A stretch of DNA of 64,000 nucleotides from VRUE01 sp963737575 (GCA_963737575.1 CAVTTJ010000011.1:150897-214896); one strand, 5' to 3'. Counted from the stretch's first letter, positions 41,319 through 49,500 are shown. The notes: a model not told the origin generated them from the letters alone. Program-made: numbers and translations.

Positions 41319-42724
41319 CTCGAGGAGGGCAGCCAGGGCTCGCGCCAGTTGGCGATCCCGCGGGTCAGCTTGTCGGCCTCCTTCGGCCCCCAGGTGCCTG
41401 GCTCATACGGGTAGACCGGGCCGGGTTCTTCGAGCAGCGGCTCGACGATCCGCCAGGTCTCCTCGACGGTGTCCTCGCGGGTGAAGAGTTCGGTTCGGCC
41501 GGCGAGAGCGTCGCCCAGCAGCCGCTCATAGGGTTCGGGGTCCTGGCCCGGCTCTTTTTCGAAGAGCACCTCTAGGTCGGCAGGCTCGAACGCCTCCTCG
41601 CCGGCCCGCTTCGCGTAGAGCCGCATGCGGGAGCCAGGTTCGGGCTCGATCCGGAACGTGAGCTGGTTCGGTTCGGGTTGCTTGCCGCCGCCGACACCGA
41701 GCTTGGGAGGGCGGTCGAAGACGATGTTGACCTCGCTCGCCTTGTGCGGAAGGCACTTGCCCGCGCGGATGAAGAAAGGCACCCCGCTCCAGCGCCAGTT
41801 GTCGATCGCGAGCTCGACCGCGGCGAATGTCTCGGTCGTCGAGTCGGGGGCGACGTCCTTGACGTCGTGGAATCCGTCGTACTGGCCGCGGACATAGCGC
41901 TCCGGGTCGGCGGTGCGCACCGCCTTGAAGAGCTCGAGCTTCTTGTCGCGCACGGAGTCGGGCTGGTTGCCCGAAGGCGGCTCCATCGCGATCAGCGAGA
42001 GCATCTGGAGGGCGTGGTTCTGGATCACGTCGCGCATCGCGCCGACCGCGTCGTAGAAGCGGCCGCGGTCATCGACGCCGAAGTCCTCGGCGATCGTCAT
42101 CTGCACGTGCGTGACGTACTGGCGTTTCCAAACCGGCTCCAGAATCGCGTTGGCGAACCGGAGGTAGGTGATGTCCATCACCGGCTCCTTGCCGAGGTAG
42201 TGGTCGATCCGCAGGATCTGGTCCTCGCGCAGCACCTCCTGGAGCTTGCCGTTGAGCTCCCTTGCCGAGGCGAGGTCGTGCCCAAACGGCTTCTCGATCA
42301 CGACCTTGGCGTTCTCGACCAGGCCGGCGTTGCCCAGGCCCTCGACGACGGTTGCGAACAGCGACGGCGGCACCTCGAGGTAGAACACCGGCCGCTTCGG
42401 CTTTCCGAGCTCCTTGGCGACGCGCTTGAAGGTGTCGGGGTCGGCGTAGTCGCCCGGGACGTAGGAGATCCGCTCGGCGAGGCGGTTGAAGACGTCCTCG
42501 TCAGGGCTCTGGACAGTCGCGCCGATCGCATCGTGGGCGTGTTCGCGCAGCTGCTCGACCGACCAGTCGTCGATCGCGACGCCGACGATCCGGCAGGCGA
42601 GCTTTTCGCCGGCCTCGAGGTGGTAGAGGGCGCGAAAGGTCATTTTCCGCGCCAGGTCGCCGGTGATGCCGAAGATCGTCAGCACGTCGGCGATCTCCTC
42701 CCTGCTCTCCTTCTTCTGAGCCAT
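41315..42724 (-). CDS. zwf: Glucose-6-phosphate 1-dehydrogenase
   Basis: A 469-aa enzyme catalysing the first step of the oxidative pentose phosphate pathway. The NADP site is FGITGDLARKM near the N terminus, and the active-site motif RIDHYLGKE contains His175 and Lys178. Start ATG 42724 is set by TAGCCT 8 nt upstream; an extension to 42805 would run into the divergent gnd promoter. zwf and gnd start codons are only 37 bp apart on opposite strands, with interlocked -10 boxes. Confidence 0.95.
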   Translation of the reverse strand: MAQKKESREEIADVLTIFGITGDLARKMTFRALYHLEAGEKLACRIVGVAIDDWSVEQLREHAHDAIGATVQSPDEDVFNRLAERISYVPGDYADPDTFKRVAKELGKPKRPVFYLEVPPSLFATVVEGLGNAGLVENAKVVIEKPFGHDLASARELNGKLQEVLREDQILRIDHYLGKEPVMDITYLRFANAILEPVWKRQYVTHVQMTIAEDFGVDDRGRFYDAVGAMRDVIQNHALQMLSLIAMEPPSGNQPDSVRDKKLELFKAVRTADPERYVRGQYDGFHDVKDVAPDSTTETFAAVELAIDNWRWSGVPFFIRAGKCLPHKASEVNIVFDRPPKLGVGGGKQPEPNQLTFRIEPEPGSRMRLYAKRAGEEAFEPADLEVLFEKEPGQDPEPYERLLGDALAGRTELFTREDTVEETWRIVEPLLEEPGPVYPYEPGTWGPKEADKLTRGIANWREPWLPSSS

Positions 42725-42732
42725 GCGGGGCC

Positions 42733-42754
42733 AGGCTACCGAGTGGCATAGGGT
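42733..42754. promoter_or_regulatory. Interlocked divergent promoters of zwf and gnd
   Basis: TAGCCT on the minus strand (42738-42733) is 8 nt before the zwf ATG; TAGGGT on the plus strand (42749-42754) is 7 nt before the gnd ATG. Ten base pairs separate the boxes, so each lies within the -35 region of the other and polymerase cannot occupy both. Both transcripts are predicted to be leaderless. Confidence 0.5.
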
Positions 42755-42761
42755 TACGTCC

Positions 42762-43778
42762 ATGGAGCTCGGGATCGTCGGCCTCGGCCGGATGGGCGCC
42801 AACATGGCGCGGCGTCTGATGAAGGACGGCCACCGCTGTGTCGTCTACGACGTCAACCCCGACGCCGTCTCGACACTCGCCGGCGAGGGGGCCGACGGGG
42901 CGGGGTCCCTGCAGGATCTGGCCTCGAGCCTCTCGACACCGCGCGCGGTCTGGGTGATGGTTCCATCTGGGGAGATCACCGAGAAGACGGTCGCCGACGT
43001 CGCCGCGGTCCTCGAGCCCGGCGACGCGATCATCGACGGCGGCAACTCCTACTACCGCGACGACATCCGCCGGGCCGAGATGCTGAGCGAGAAGGGGATC
43101 GACTTCGTCGATTGCGGGACCAGCGGCGGCGTCTTCGGGCTCGAGCGCGGCTACTGCCTGATGATCGGCGGGCCCGAGGAGGCCGTCGAGCGCCTCGACC
43201 CGATCTTCGCCTCTCTCGCTCCCGGGGTCGGGGCGGCGGAGCGGACGCCGGGCCGCGGCGGCGACCCCTCGGCGGCGGAGAACGGGTACCTGCACTGCGG
43301 CCCGAACGGGGCCGGGCACTTCGTGAAGATGGTCCACAACGGGATCGAGTACGGGATCATGGCCGCCTACGCCGAGGGACTCAACATCCTCAGGAACGCC
43401 AACGCCGGCAAGGTCGAGCGCGAGACCGACGCAGAGACCGCCCCCCTGGAGCAGCCCGAGTACTACCAGTACGACATCGACATCCCCGAAGTGGCCGAGG
43501 TCTGGCGCCGGGGAAGCGTGGTCGGGTCCTGGCTCCTCGACCTGACCGCGATCTCGCTGCAGGAATCGCACGATCTCTCCGACTTCGCCGGTCGCGTCTC
43601 CGACTCCGGCGAGGGCCGCTGGACCTCGATCGCGGCGATCGACGAGGGCGTCCCGGCACCGGTCCTGACCGCGGCGCTGTATGAGCGCTTCTACTCGCGC
43701 GGGCTCGGCGACTTCGGCGACCGGGTGCTGTCGGCGATGCGCAAGCAGTTCGGCGGGCACATCGAGAAGGAGGAATGA
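42762..43778 (+). CDS. gnd: 6-phosphogluconate dehydrogenase, decarboxylating (short type)
   Basis: 338 aa, the short GndA/YqeC-type enzyme of the oxidative pentose phosphate pathway. The N-terminal NAD(P) motif is GLGRMGANMARRL, followed by DGGNSYYRDDIRR, DCGTSGGVFGLERG and the catalytic stretch GAGHFVKMVHNGIEYG with Lys189. It makes ribulose-5-phosphate, CO2 and NAD(P)H. Start at ATG 42762 follows TAGGGT by 7 nt. Its TGA overlaps the pgl start (ATGA), so the two pathway enzymes are co-translated. Confidence 0.93.
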   Translation: MELGIVGLGRMGANMARRLMKDGHRCVVYDVNPDAVSTLAGEGADGAGSLQDLASSLSTPRAVWVMVPSGEITEKTVADVAAVLEPGDAIIDGGNSYYRDDIRRAEMLSEKGIDFVDCGTSGGVFGLERGYCLMIGGPEEAVERLDPIFASLAPGVGAAERTPGRGGDPSAAENGYLHCGPNGAGHFVKMVHNGIEYGIMAAYAEGLNILRNANAGKVERETDAETAPLEQPEYYQYDIDIPEVAEVWRRGSVVGSWLLDLTAISLQESHDLSDFAGRVSDSGEGRWTSIAAIDEGVPAPVLTAALYERFYSRGLGDFGDRVLSAMRKQFGGHIEKEE

Positions 43779-44452
43779 GCCTGGAGCTCGAGGTCGTCGC
43801 CGACGAGAGGGCGGCGGCGCGGCGCGGCGCGGAGCTGGTCGCCGCCGCCGGCAGGGGGGCTGTCGCCGAGCGCGGGATCTTCGAGCTGGCGATGAGCGGC
43901 GGTCGCACCCCGTGGGCGATGCTCGCGATTCTCGGCGAGCTCGTGGAGATGCCCTGGCCCGAGACCGAGCTGTTCCAGGTCGACGAGAGGATCGCCTCAC
44001 CCGGGAGCGAGGACCGCAATCTGACCCACCTCGTCCTCGGCCTCTCGCTCGAGCACCAATCGGCGCTGCGGCCGATGCCGGTCACCCAGCGCGACCTCGA
44101 CGCGGCCGCCCGCGACTACGAATCCGGACTGCCGGAGAGGCTCGACCTCGTCCACCTCGGCCTCGGCCCCGACGGCCACACCGCCTCGCTCGTCCCCGGC
44201 GATCCCGTGCTCGAGGTGGCCGACCGCCGGGTGGCGGTGACCGAGGGCGCCTACCAGGACCACCGCCGGATGACACTCACCTACCCGGAGCTTGGCTCCG
44301 CCCGCCGCATCGTCTGGCTGGTCACCGGGGCCGAGAAGCGCGAGCCGCTGGCCAAGCTCCTCGCCGGAGACGACTCGATCCCCGCGGGCCGGGTCGCCAA
44401 CGAAGACATGGTCGTCGTCGCCGACGAGGCCGCCGCCGGGCGATTCGCCTAG
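43775..44452 (+). CDS. pgl: 6-phosphogluconolactonase
   Basis: A 225-aa cytosolic enzyme hydrolysing 6-phosphogluconolactone. Motifs are MSGGRTPWAML, QVDERIASPGSEDRN and LGLGPDGHTASLVPG, in the order expected for the Pgl/NagB fold. It is coupled to gnd and faces zwf on the other strand, so all three oxidative steps sit within 3.2 kb. Its stop shares CTAG with the convergent nucleotidyltransferase-like gene. Confidence 0.92.
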   Translation: MSLELEVVADERAAARRGAELVAAAGRGAVAERGIFELAMSGGRTPWAMLAILGELVEMPWPETELFQVDERIASPGSEDRNLTHLVLGLSLEHQSALRPMPVTQRDLDAAARDYESGLPERLDLVHLGLGPDGHTASLVPGDPVLEVADRRVAVTEGAYQDHRRMTLTYPELGSARRIVWLVTGAEKREPLAKLLAGDDSIPAGRVANEDMVVVADEAAAGRFA

Positions 44453-45018
44453 TCGATCGCCAGTCTTTCCTTCAGTTCGGCGAGGTGGCGCATCCGCGGA
44501 TCGTTGCGGCCGACCATCCGGTCGAGCCAGCTTTCGATCGCAGCAATATCGAGGCCTTCGGTCGCGACCAGCATCTGCTCGATGTCGAGCCAGTCCTTTG
44601 GCCTGTCGATCATCGCCTTGCAGACCGCCAGGTGCTCGGGAGCGAGGATCGGCACGGTGACGTCGGCGAACGGCACCCGACGTGCGTCTTTCCGCATCTC
44701 CTCGTGGATCTCGTCGTAGGCGAAGAAGAGGTCGACGGGGTTGCTGCCCCACCAGAGCCGGCACTGGCCGTCGCGCAGCAGCCCCGCCTCGTCGAACTCC
44801 GCGGCGTCGACGCCCAACGGCGCCAGCGCATCGACCACGTCCCGCCAGCGCTCGACCGGGGCGAAGATGTTGAGGTCGATGTCGATCGTCACCCGCGGCT
44901 CCGCGTAGTAGGCGAGGGCGAGCGCGCCGCCGAGAGCGTGGGGTATCCGCACGCCGTCGAGGCTTTCGTGGATCGATATGACCTTGTCGGGAAGCGGGAT
45001 GTTGTTGGCGTCAGGCAC
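44449..45018 (-). CDS. Nucleotidyltransferase-fold protein (AbiEii-like toxin candidate)
   Basis: 189 aa from GTG 45018. The active-site pattern is GGALALAYYAEPRVTIDIDL with Gly30-Gly31 and Asp46/Asp48, typical of minimal and AbiEii/AbiGii-type nucleotidyltransferases (DUF6036-like). A helical C-terminal part ends LAELKERLAID. Its start overlaps the TGA of the 164-aa partner by 8 nt, so expression depends on that gene. AbiEii toxins transfer nucleotides to RNA in type IV toxin-antitoxin systems; toxicity here is inferred. A longer start at 45129 would lie inside the partner gene. Confidence 0.68.
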   Translation of the reverse strand: MPDANNIPLPDKVISIHESLDGVRIPHALGGALALAYYAEPRVTIDIDLNIFAPVERWRDVVDALAPLGVDAAEFDEAGLLRDGQCRLWWGSNPVDLFFAYDEIHEEMRKDARRVPFADVTVPILAPEHLAVCKAMIDRPKDWLDIEQMLVATEGLDIAAIESWLDRMVGRNDPRMRHLAELKERLAID

Positions 45019-45505
45019 CGCGAGGGGCAGATTCGAGTCGCGGGAACTCGAGAGGCTTGCCTCGGCGGCCGCGGTGGGGAAGTGCATCGCCAAGGAGGAG
45101 CAGATCGACCAAACTCCTGCCGCGCTCATCCGGCGTAGCCGTCATCCATTGCGCCACGGCCTGCCCGGGATCTGCGGGAGCCGTCGCCCGGTGAGCCTCG
45201 TCCAGCATCGAGGCGAGCAGGCGCCGGAGCTTGGGCTTGGGCCGGCCACCCCTGCCCAGCGCCGCGATCAGCTCTCGCGCCGCCCGGTCGGCGGGCAAGG
45301 GCTCGATCGGCGCGCCGACCCGCCGGGCGGCTGCCCGCAGCCGGTTCGGCTCGAGCTGCTTCCCGGCCCTCGCCTGCGCCCTCTCGATGACCTCGTCGCT
45401 GAGCTCATCGAAGGTGGCCAGGGTTCGGGCGCGCGGGCCTTTCGGAGTGCTGCGGGATTCCCGCAGCTCGAACCGTCCGCGCTTGGTGGGAACGATGAAG
45501 GCCAT
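45011..45505 (-). CDS. Helical partner of the nucleotidyltransferase (antitoxin candidate)
   Basis: 164 aa, charged and mostly helical. The N terminus (MAFIVPTKRGRFELRESRST) is basic, the centre is rich in Arg and Leu (RLRAAARRVGAPIEP), and the C-terminal region contains QWMTATPDERGRSLVDLLLL. No AbiEi winged-helix motif is clear to me. It is first in a two-gene unit whose start codon is buried in an operator-like repeat, the arrangement of an autoregulating antitoxin. It could instead be a substrate-recognition partner. Function inferred from context only. Confidence 0.55.
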   Translation of the reverse strand: MAFIVPTKRGRFELRESRSTPKGPRARTLATFDELSDEVIERAQARAGKQLEPNRLRAAARRVGAPIEPLPADRAARELIAALGRGGRPKPKLRRLLASMLDEAHRATAPADPGQAVAQWMTATPDERGRSLVDLLLLGDALPHRGRRGKPLEFPRLESAPRGA

Positions 45506-45526
45506 AGTGGGTAAACTGTACCACTA
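45505..45526. promoter_or_regulatory. Operator-like repeat over the start of the toxin-antitoxin-like pair
   Basis: TAGTGG-g-TA (45505-45513) and TACCACTA (45519-45526) form an 8-bp inverted repeat with one bulged G and a 5-nt centre. It covers the minus-strand box TACAGT (45520-45515), which is 9 nt from the ATG, and the start codon itself. A protein bound here would block initiation of the pair. Confidence 0.5.
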
Positions 45527-45540
45527 CGGCGATTCTTGGC

Positions 45541-46905
45541 TCAGCCGGTCAGTTCCAGCGCGTGGTTGGCGATGACCCGGTTGTCCGGGTCCCACTTCTG
45601 TTTGACCTCGCGGAGGCGGGCGCAGACGTCGGCGGGGAGGATGTGGTCGACGTGCTTCGGGCGGTCGCTGAAGTTGAAGTAGGAGCCGTCGGCGGCCCAG
45701 GTCGCCATCGCCTCCTCGATCCGGTTGAGGTGGGCGGAGATCGCCTCGCCGAGCTCCGGCGTCATCACCATCCCGACGCTGTACAGCGCCCAGCCGGCGT
45801 CGAGCTTGGATAGGGCGCCGCCATTCTCGTCCTCGCGGCCGAGCGCGCCGCCGATGTGCCGGATCTCGCTCAGCAGCAGCGGCGAGCCGGAATCGATTCC
45901 GGCGACCCCGACCCAGGCCTCGATCGCCTCGTCGGAGAGCTCGTCGAGCGTCATCCCGTCGCCGATCCCCGGAACCGGGTTCTCGGGGTCCATGTGGATG
46001 TGGCTGAGGCCGGCGGTCGGCATCGGGGCGAAGCTGTCCATGATCGGCTCGCCGATCGCGCGCAGCGGCGCGATCAGCTCGTCGCCCTCCTCCTTGCCGC
46101 CGATGAAGGCGCCGTCGATCGTCAGCAGCGGCTTGCCGCGCAGCGGCTCGGGCACGTCGGGAATCGGCGGCGGGGTCACGAAGCGGACCACGGAGGTGAA
46201 CTCCTCCGGCGCCTCAGCGGCCCAGTCGCGGTAGGCGCGGACGGCATCGGCCCCGACCTCGGCCGGGAAGATCAGGATCCCTCCGTAGGCCTCCGCCAGC
46301 GGCAGCAGCTTCACGTGCAGGGCGGTGACCAGGGCGTAGCCGCCGCCGCCGCCGCGCAGCGCCCAGAACAGGTCGGGGTCGTTGTCGGCGTCGACGGTCT
46401 TCTCCTCGCCGTCGGCGGTCACCAGGTCGATTGCGACCACCCGGTTGCAGGCGAAGCCGTGCCGGCGACCGAACCAGCTGAGCCCGCCCCCCAGCGTGTA
46501 CCCGATCACGCCGACGTCGGGCGAGGAGCCGGGCATGAAGACGAGGCCGTGCTCGTTCGCCGCTTTTCCGAGCTCGGCCGAGAGGACGCCGGCTTCGACC
46601 CTGGCGGTCTCCGTCTCGGGCTCGATCTCGATGCCGTCCATCGCCTGCGTCTTGACCAGGATCGCGCCCTCGAGGGCGGGGACCAGCGGGCCGGCGCCGT
46701 GGCCCGTCCCCTGCGCGGCGACGTTGATCCCCTTCTCGGCGGCGAACCTGGCAACGGCGGCGACGTCGCCGGCGTTCTCGACGATCGCGACGGCGGCGGG
46801 GCGCTGGTCCGCCGCGAGGTTCCAGGCGGTGCGGGCCTCGTCCCAGTTGGCATCGCTCGGTGTCGCGATCGTGCCCTCGATCTCCAGCGCGTTGAAGTCG
46901 GTCAA
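45541..46905 (-). CDS. FAD-linked oxidase, berberine bridge enzyme type
   Basis: A 454-aa flavoprotein of the PCMH/VAO family. The FAD-attachment region has GTGHGAGPL, the second FAD loop is GSSPDVGVIGYTLGGGLSWF, and the C-terminal BBE motif is WDPDNRVIANHALEL. The histidine of GHGAG is the usual covalent FAD site. TTG 46905 is the only sensible start: it begins 1 nt after the rpiA stop, and upstream extension lies inside rpiA in a wrong frame. So it is co-transcribed with rpiA. Likely oxidises a sugar or alcohol with O2; the substrate is unknown. Confidence 0.85.
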   Translation of the reverse strand: MTDFNALEIEGTIATPSDANWDEARTAWNLAADQRPAAVAIVENAGDVAAVARFAAEKGINVAAQGTGHGAGPLVPALEGAILVKTQAMDGIEIEPETETARVEAGVLSAELGKAANEHGLVFMPGSSPDVGVIGYTLGGGLSWFGRRHGFACNRVVAIDLVTADGEEKTVDADNDPDLFWALRGGGGGYALVTALHVKLLPLAEAYGGILIFPAEVGADAVRAYRDWAAEAPEEFTSVVRFVTPPPIPDVPEPLRGKPLLTIDGAFIGGKEEGDELIAPLRAIGEPIMDSFAPMPTAGLSHIHMDPENPVPGIGDGMTLDELSDEAIEAWVGVAGIDSGSPLLLSEIRHIGGALGREDENGGALSKLDAGWALYSVGMVMTPELGEAISAHLNRIEEAMATWAADGSYFNFSDRPKHVDHILPADVCARLREVKQKWDPDNRVIANHALELTG

Positions 46906-46906
46906 G

Positions 46907-47563
46907 TCAATTCCCTTCCCCGAATGTCGATTGATCCACTGATGCGCCCCTTCCGACCAGCAGGTCGCTGACCATAGCCGCTGGAAAAAGGCCATGGGCG
47001 GCGACTCCCGGATCGGCCTCGAGGCGGGCGGCGAGCGCCGCCGGGTCGCCGACCTCGCCGCGGTGGTCGGCTATCACCCCGTCGTCGGGGCTGCGGGGCG
47101 CGTCGCGGAGCTCGACCTCGGGCCCGAGGCGGGCGAGGGTCGAGGGCAGGCCGAAGGCGAAGAGCTCGAGCGGAACCCGGCCGGAGAGGGAGGCCACCGG
47201 CTTGCTGGAGTCGGCGATCACGACGAAGCGGCGGGCTGCGGCGGCGACGATCTTCTCGCGAAGGTGGGCGCCGCCGCCGCCCTTGATCAGCCACCCGTCG
47301 GGGGTGACCTGGTCGGTGCCGTCGATCGCGATGTCCAGCGTCTCGAGCGAGCCGAATTCCTCGACCGGGATCCCCAGCTCGCGCGCCCGCTCCTCGGTCG
47401 CTACCGATGTCGCGACGCAGCGGATGCCGTCGAGCCTCCTGGCGGCGAGCGCGGGCAGCAGGTGGGCGACCGTCGATCCGGTCCCGAGGCCGACGGCCAT
47501 CCCGTCCGCGACCAGCTCGGCGGCGGCCTCCGCGGCGAGGCGCTTCTCGTCGTCCGCTGACAC
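46907..47563 (-). CDS. rpiA: Ribose-5-phosphate isomerase A
   Basis: A 218-aa enzyme of the non-oxidative pentose phosphate pathway, interconverting ribose- and ribulose-5-phosphate. Motifs are VGLGTGSTVAHLLPAL (phosphate loop), AIDGTDQV with the catalytic aspartates and KGGGGAHLREKIVA with the lysine. Start GTG 47563 follows TAGAGT by 8 nt. It leads a two-gene unit with the FAD oxidase. Confidence 0.93.
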   Translation of the reverse strand: MSADDEKRLAAEAAAELVADGMAVGLGTGSTVAHLLPALAARRLDGIRCVATSVATEERARELGIPVEEFGSLETLDIAIDGTDQVTPDGWLIKGGGGAHLREKIVAAAARRFVVIADSSKPVASLSGRVPLELFAFGLPSTLARLGPEVELRDAPRSPDDGVIADHRGEVGDPAALAARLEADPGVAAHGLFPAAMVSDLLVGRGASVDQSTFGEGN

Positions 47564-47621
47564 CGGCGCGAACTCTATTCTCCGTGGCGCGGAGCAAGCA
47601 AAGCGCGATAGTTATGTCTCG

Positions 47622-48209
47622 ATGGATGCGCGGATCTGGCTGACGGCGGAGGGCGGCGAGCCACGCTCGGTTCCCCTGCCCGAGGGCCGCACGGTCATTG
47701 GCCGTGACCCCGAGGCCGACCTCAGCATCGAGGACGAGGCGATCTCCTGGAACCACCTCGAGATCGAGAGCCGCGGCGGGGTGCTGATGGCGACCGACCT
47801 CGACAGCCGCAACGGCACCGGGTTGAACGGCGAGCCCATGGACCGCCCGCGCCGCCTCCGCGACGGCGACGCCCTGATGATCGGCGGCCACCGTCTCGAA
47901 GTCTCCGACCCGGTGCCGGGGCGCGCCGGACAGACCATCGCCGCGGCCGCGCCGACCGTCGCGCTGAGCGAGGAGGAGCGGGCCACCGCAACCGCCCTGG
48001 TCGCCCCATATCGCAGCGAGGGGGCGTTCGCCGGGCGGCCCGCGACCCGAGCGGAGATCGCCGAAGCGCTCCACGTCAGCGAGCGCACCGCCCAGCGCCG
48101 CCTCGACGCGCTTGCGGCGAAGCTCGAGGTCTCCGGCGAGGCCGGCCGCGACCGGCCGCGCCAGGTCGCCGCCCGGGTCATCGAGCTCGGCCTCGACCGC
48201 ACTCACTGA
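47622..48209 (+). CDS. FHA-domain protein with C-terminal helix-turn-helix
   Basis: 195 aa. The N-terminal FHA domain (residues about 5-100) keeps the phosphothreonine-binding pattern: VIGRDPEADL, ISWNHLEI and DSRNGTGLNG. The C-terminal region (about 115-195) reads like a winged helix-turn-helix (ATRAEIAEALHVSERTAQRR). This pairing suggests a DNA-binding output controlled by a phosphorylated partner. The Ser/Thr kinase at 49497 is the obvious candidate for that signal. It is divergent from rpiA. An in-frame upstream extension would overlap rpiA and was rejected. Confidence 0.82.
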   Translation: MDARIWLTAEGGEPRSVPLPEGRTVIGRDPEADLSIEDEAISWNHLEIESRGGVLMATDLDSRNGTGLNGEPMDRPRRLRDGDALMIGGHRLEVSDPVPGRAGQTIAAAAPTVALSEEERATATALVAPYRSEGAFAGRPATRAEIAEALHVSERTAQRRLDALAAKLEVSGEAGRDRPRQVAARVIELGLDRTH

Positions 48210-48211
48210 AA

Positions 48212-48246
48212 GCTGCATTTGCCCCCTCTGGCGGGGCAAATGCAGC
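48212..48246 (+). terminator. Strong hairpin after the FHA gene
   Basis: GCTGCATTTGCCCC (48212-48225) pairs perfectly with GGGGCAAATGCAGC (48233-48246) around a 7-nt loop, 14 bp in all, starting 2 nt after the FHA stop codon. There is no T tract. It is probably a terminator of the type common in high-GC genomes. A smaller stem GGGCC/GGCCC follows at 48263-48278. Confidence 0.6.
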
Positions 48247-48364
48247 GCTCGTGGCCAGGACCGGGCCAAAAGCGGCCCGATCGGGGGCGCGGTTGTCGTT
48301 GGCGCGCACACGCTCGCGGCCGACCATCGGTGGGCAGATGCAAATCACTTCGAAAGGGATACCG

Positions 48365-49459
48365 ATGCTCAACCGCACAGCGATTCTCATGCTTCTCACG
48401 ATCGCCGCCCTGGCTCTGCCGGCCGCCGCTCAGGCGGCGGCCGGCTCAGGCGGCGCGGTCGTCTTCTCGCGGGTCGTCACGACCCCCCACTCCGAAGGCG
48501 CGGAAAGCTCCGTCGAAGCGAAAGCACCGACCGTCGAAGGCGGGCTCTTCGCCGCCCGCCACGGCCGCCTCAACCAGCTGACCGACAACCCCGCCGACAG
48601 CCAGCCGAATTTCTCCCCCGACGGCCGGCTGATCGCCTTCGCCCGCGAAGGCGACGTCTACGCGATGCGCGCCGACGGGAGCGGCCAGCATGCCCTCACC
48701 AGCGGCCCCGAGGTCGACGCCAGGCCCGAGTTCGCGCCGAACGGCCACTACGTGGTCTTCGAGCGCCGCGCCGCGGCCGGTGCCCCGCGCGACCTCTATA
48801 CGGTCGACATCGCCGGCGAAGGGCTGCACGCCCTGACCGCGACGGTCGCCGACGAGCACCAGGCCGCGTTCTCCCCCGACGGCCACGCGATCGCGTTCGT
48901 ATCCAGCGTCGCGCTCGCCGGCGGCGGGGTGGCGGATGACATCTACTCGGTGCGGCCCTCGGGCGCCGGGCTCGCCCGTCTCACCCACACCGGCCGCGTC
49001 GATGAGTTCTCGCCGCGCTACTTCGCCGGCGGCATCGCGTTCAGCCGCGGTCAGAGCGGGACCGGGCCGGGCGCCTACGCCGACGTCTACACGATGCGCC
49101 GCGACGGCAGCAGGGTCAAACCGGCCGTCCGCGGGGTCGGATCGGCCAATATCGAGGACGTCTCGCCCAACGGCCACACGCTCCTGTTCCGCCGCGACCA
49201 GGGCCTCTGGGTGAAGCGGCTCGGCAAGGGCCGGGCGCGCAAGCTGACCGAGGTCGCCGACAACTCGAGCACCAACGCCGTCTTCTCCTCCGACGGCCGT
49301 CGCGTCGCCGCCTTCGTCGCCAGCGACGATGCCGAGACCCTCTCGGCGATCAGCGTCAGGGACGGGCGCAGCACCGAGCTCGCCGAAGGCTTCGGCCTCG
49401 AAAGCGGCTCGGCCACGGCGACCATCGGCCCGGTGATCGCCTGGCAGCCGGTCCGCTAG
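48365..49459 (+). CDS. Secreted TolB-like (PD40/WD40) beta-propeller protein
   Basis: A 364-aa exported protein. Signal peptide residues 1-24, then five or six PD40 repeats (PNFSPDGRLIAFAREGDVYA, AAFSPDGHAIAFVSS, VFSSDGRRVAAFVAS) forming a TolB-type propeller. No TolB N-terminal Pal-interacting domain is present, and Tol-Pal is not expected here. AAAGGG 8 nt before ATG 48365 serves as ribosome site. It lies between the FHA protein and the receptor kinase, whose extracellular part is also a propeller. Partner binding is inference. Confidence 0.8.
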   Translation: MLNRTAILMLLTIAALALPAAAQAAAGSGGAVVFSRVVTTPHSEGAESSVEAKAPTVEGGLFAARHGRLNQLTDNPADSQPNFSPDGRLIAFAREGDVYAMRADGSGQHALTSGPEVDARPEFAPNGHYVVFERRAAAGAPRDLYTVDIAGEGLHALTATVADEHQAAFSPDGHAIAFVSSVALAGGGVADDIYSVRPSGAGLARLTHTGRVDEFSPRYFAGGIAFSRGQSGTGPGAYADVYTMRRDGSRVKPAVRGVGSANIEDVSPNGHTLLFRRDQGLWVKRLGKGRARKLTEVADNSSTNAVFSSDGRRVAAFVASDDAETLSAISVRDGRSTELAEGFGLESGSATATIGPVIAWQPVR

Positions 49460-49472
49460 CCGCCCACGACAG

Positions 49473-49500
49473 CCACCCGGCGGGTATAACCGCCGGGTGG
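49473..49500. promoter_or_regulatory. Perfect 11-bp inverted repeat enclosing the kinase promoter
   Basis: CCACCCGGCGG (49473-49483) and CCGCCGGGTGG (49490-49500) flank GTATAA. The -10-like TATAAC (49485-49490) lies at the centre, 6 nt before the kinase GTG 49497. As DNA it is an operator over the promoter; as RNA it would be a hairpin 14 nt after the TolB-like stop and so could also end that transcript. Confidence 0.5.

Noticed and set aside
45019..45129. Longer N terminus for the nucleotidyltransferase
   Set aside because: It would overlap the partner gene by more than 100 bp, and conserved sequence begins only after GTG 45018.
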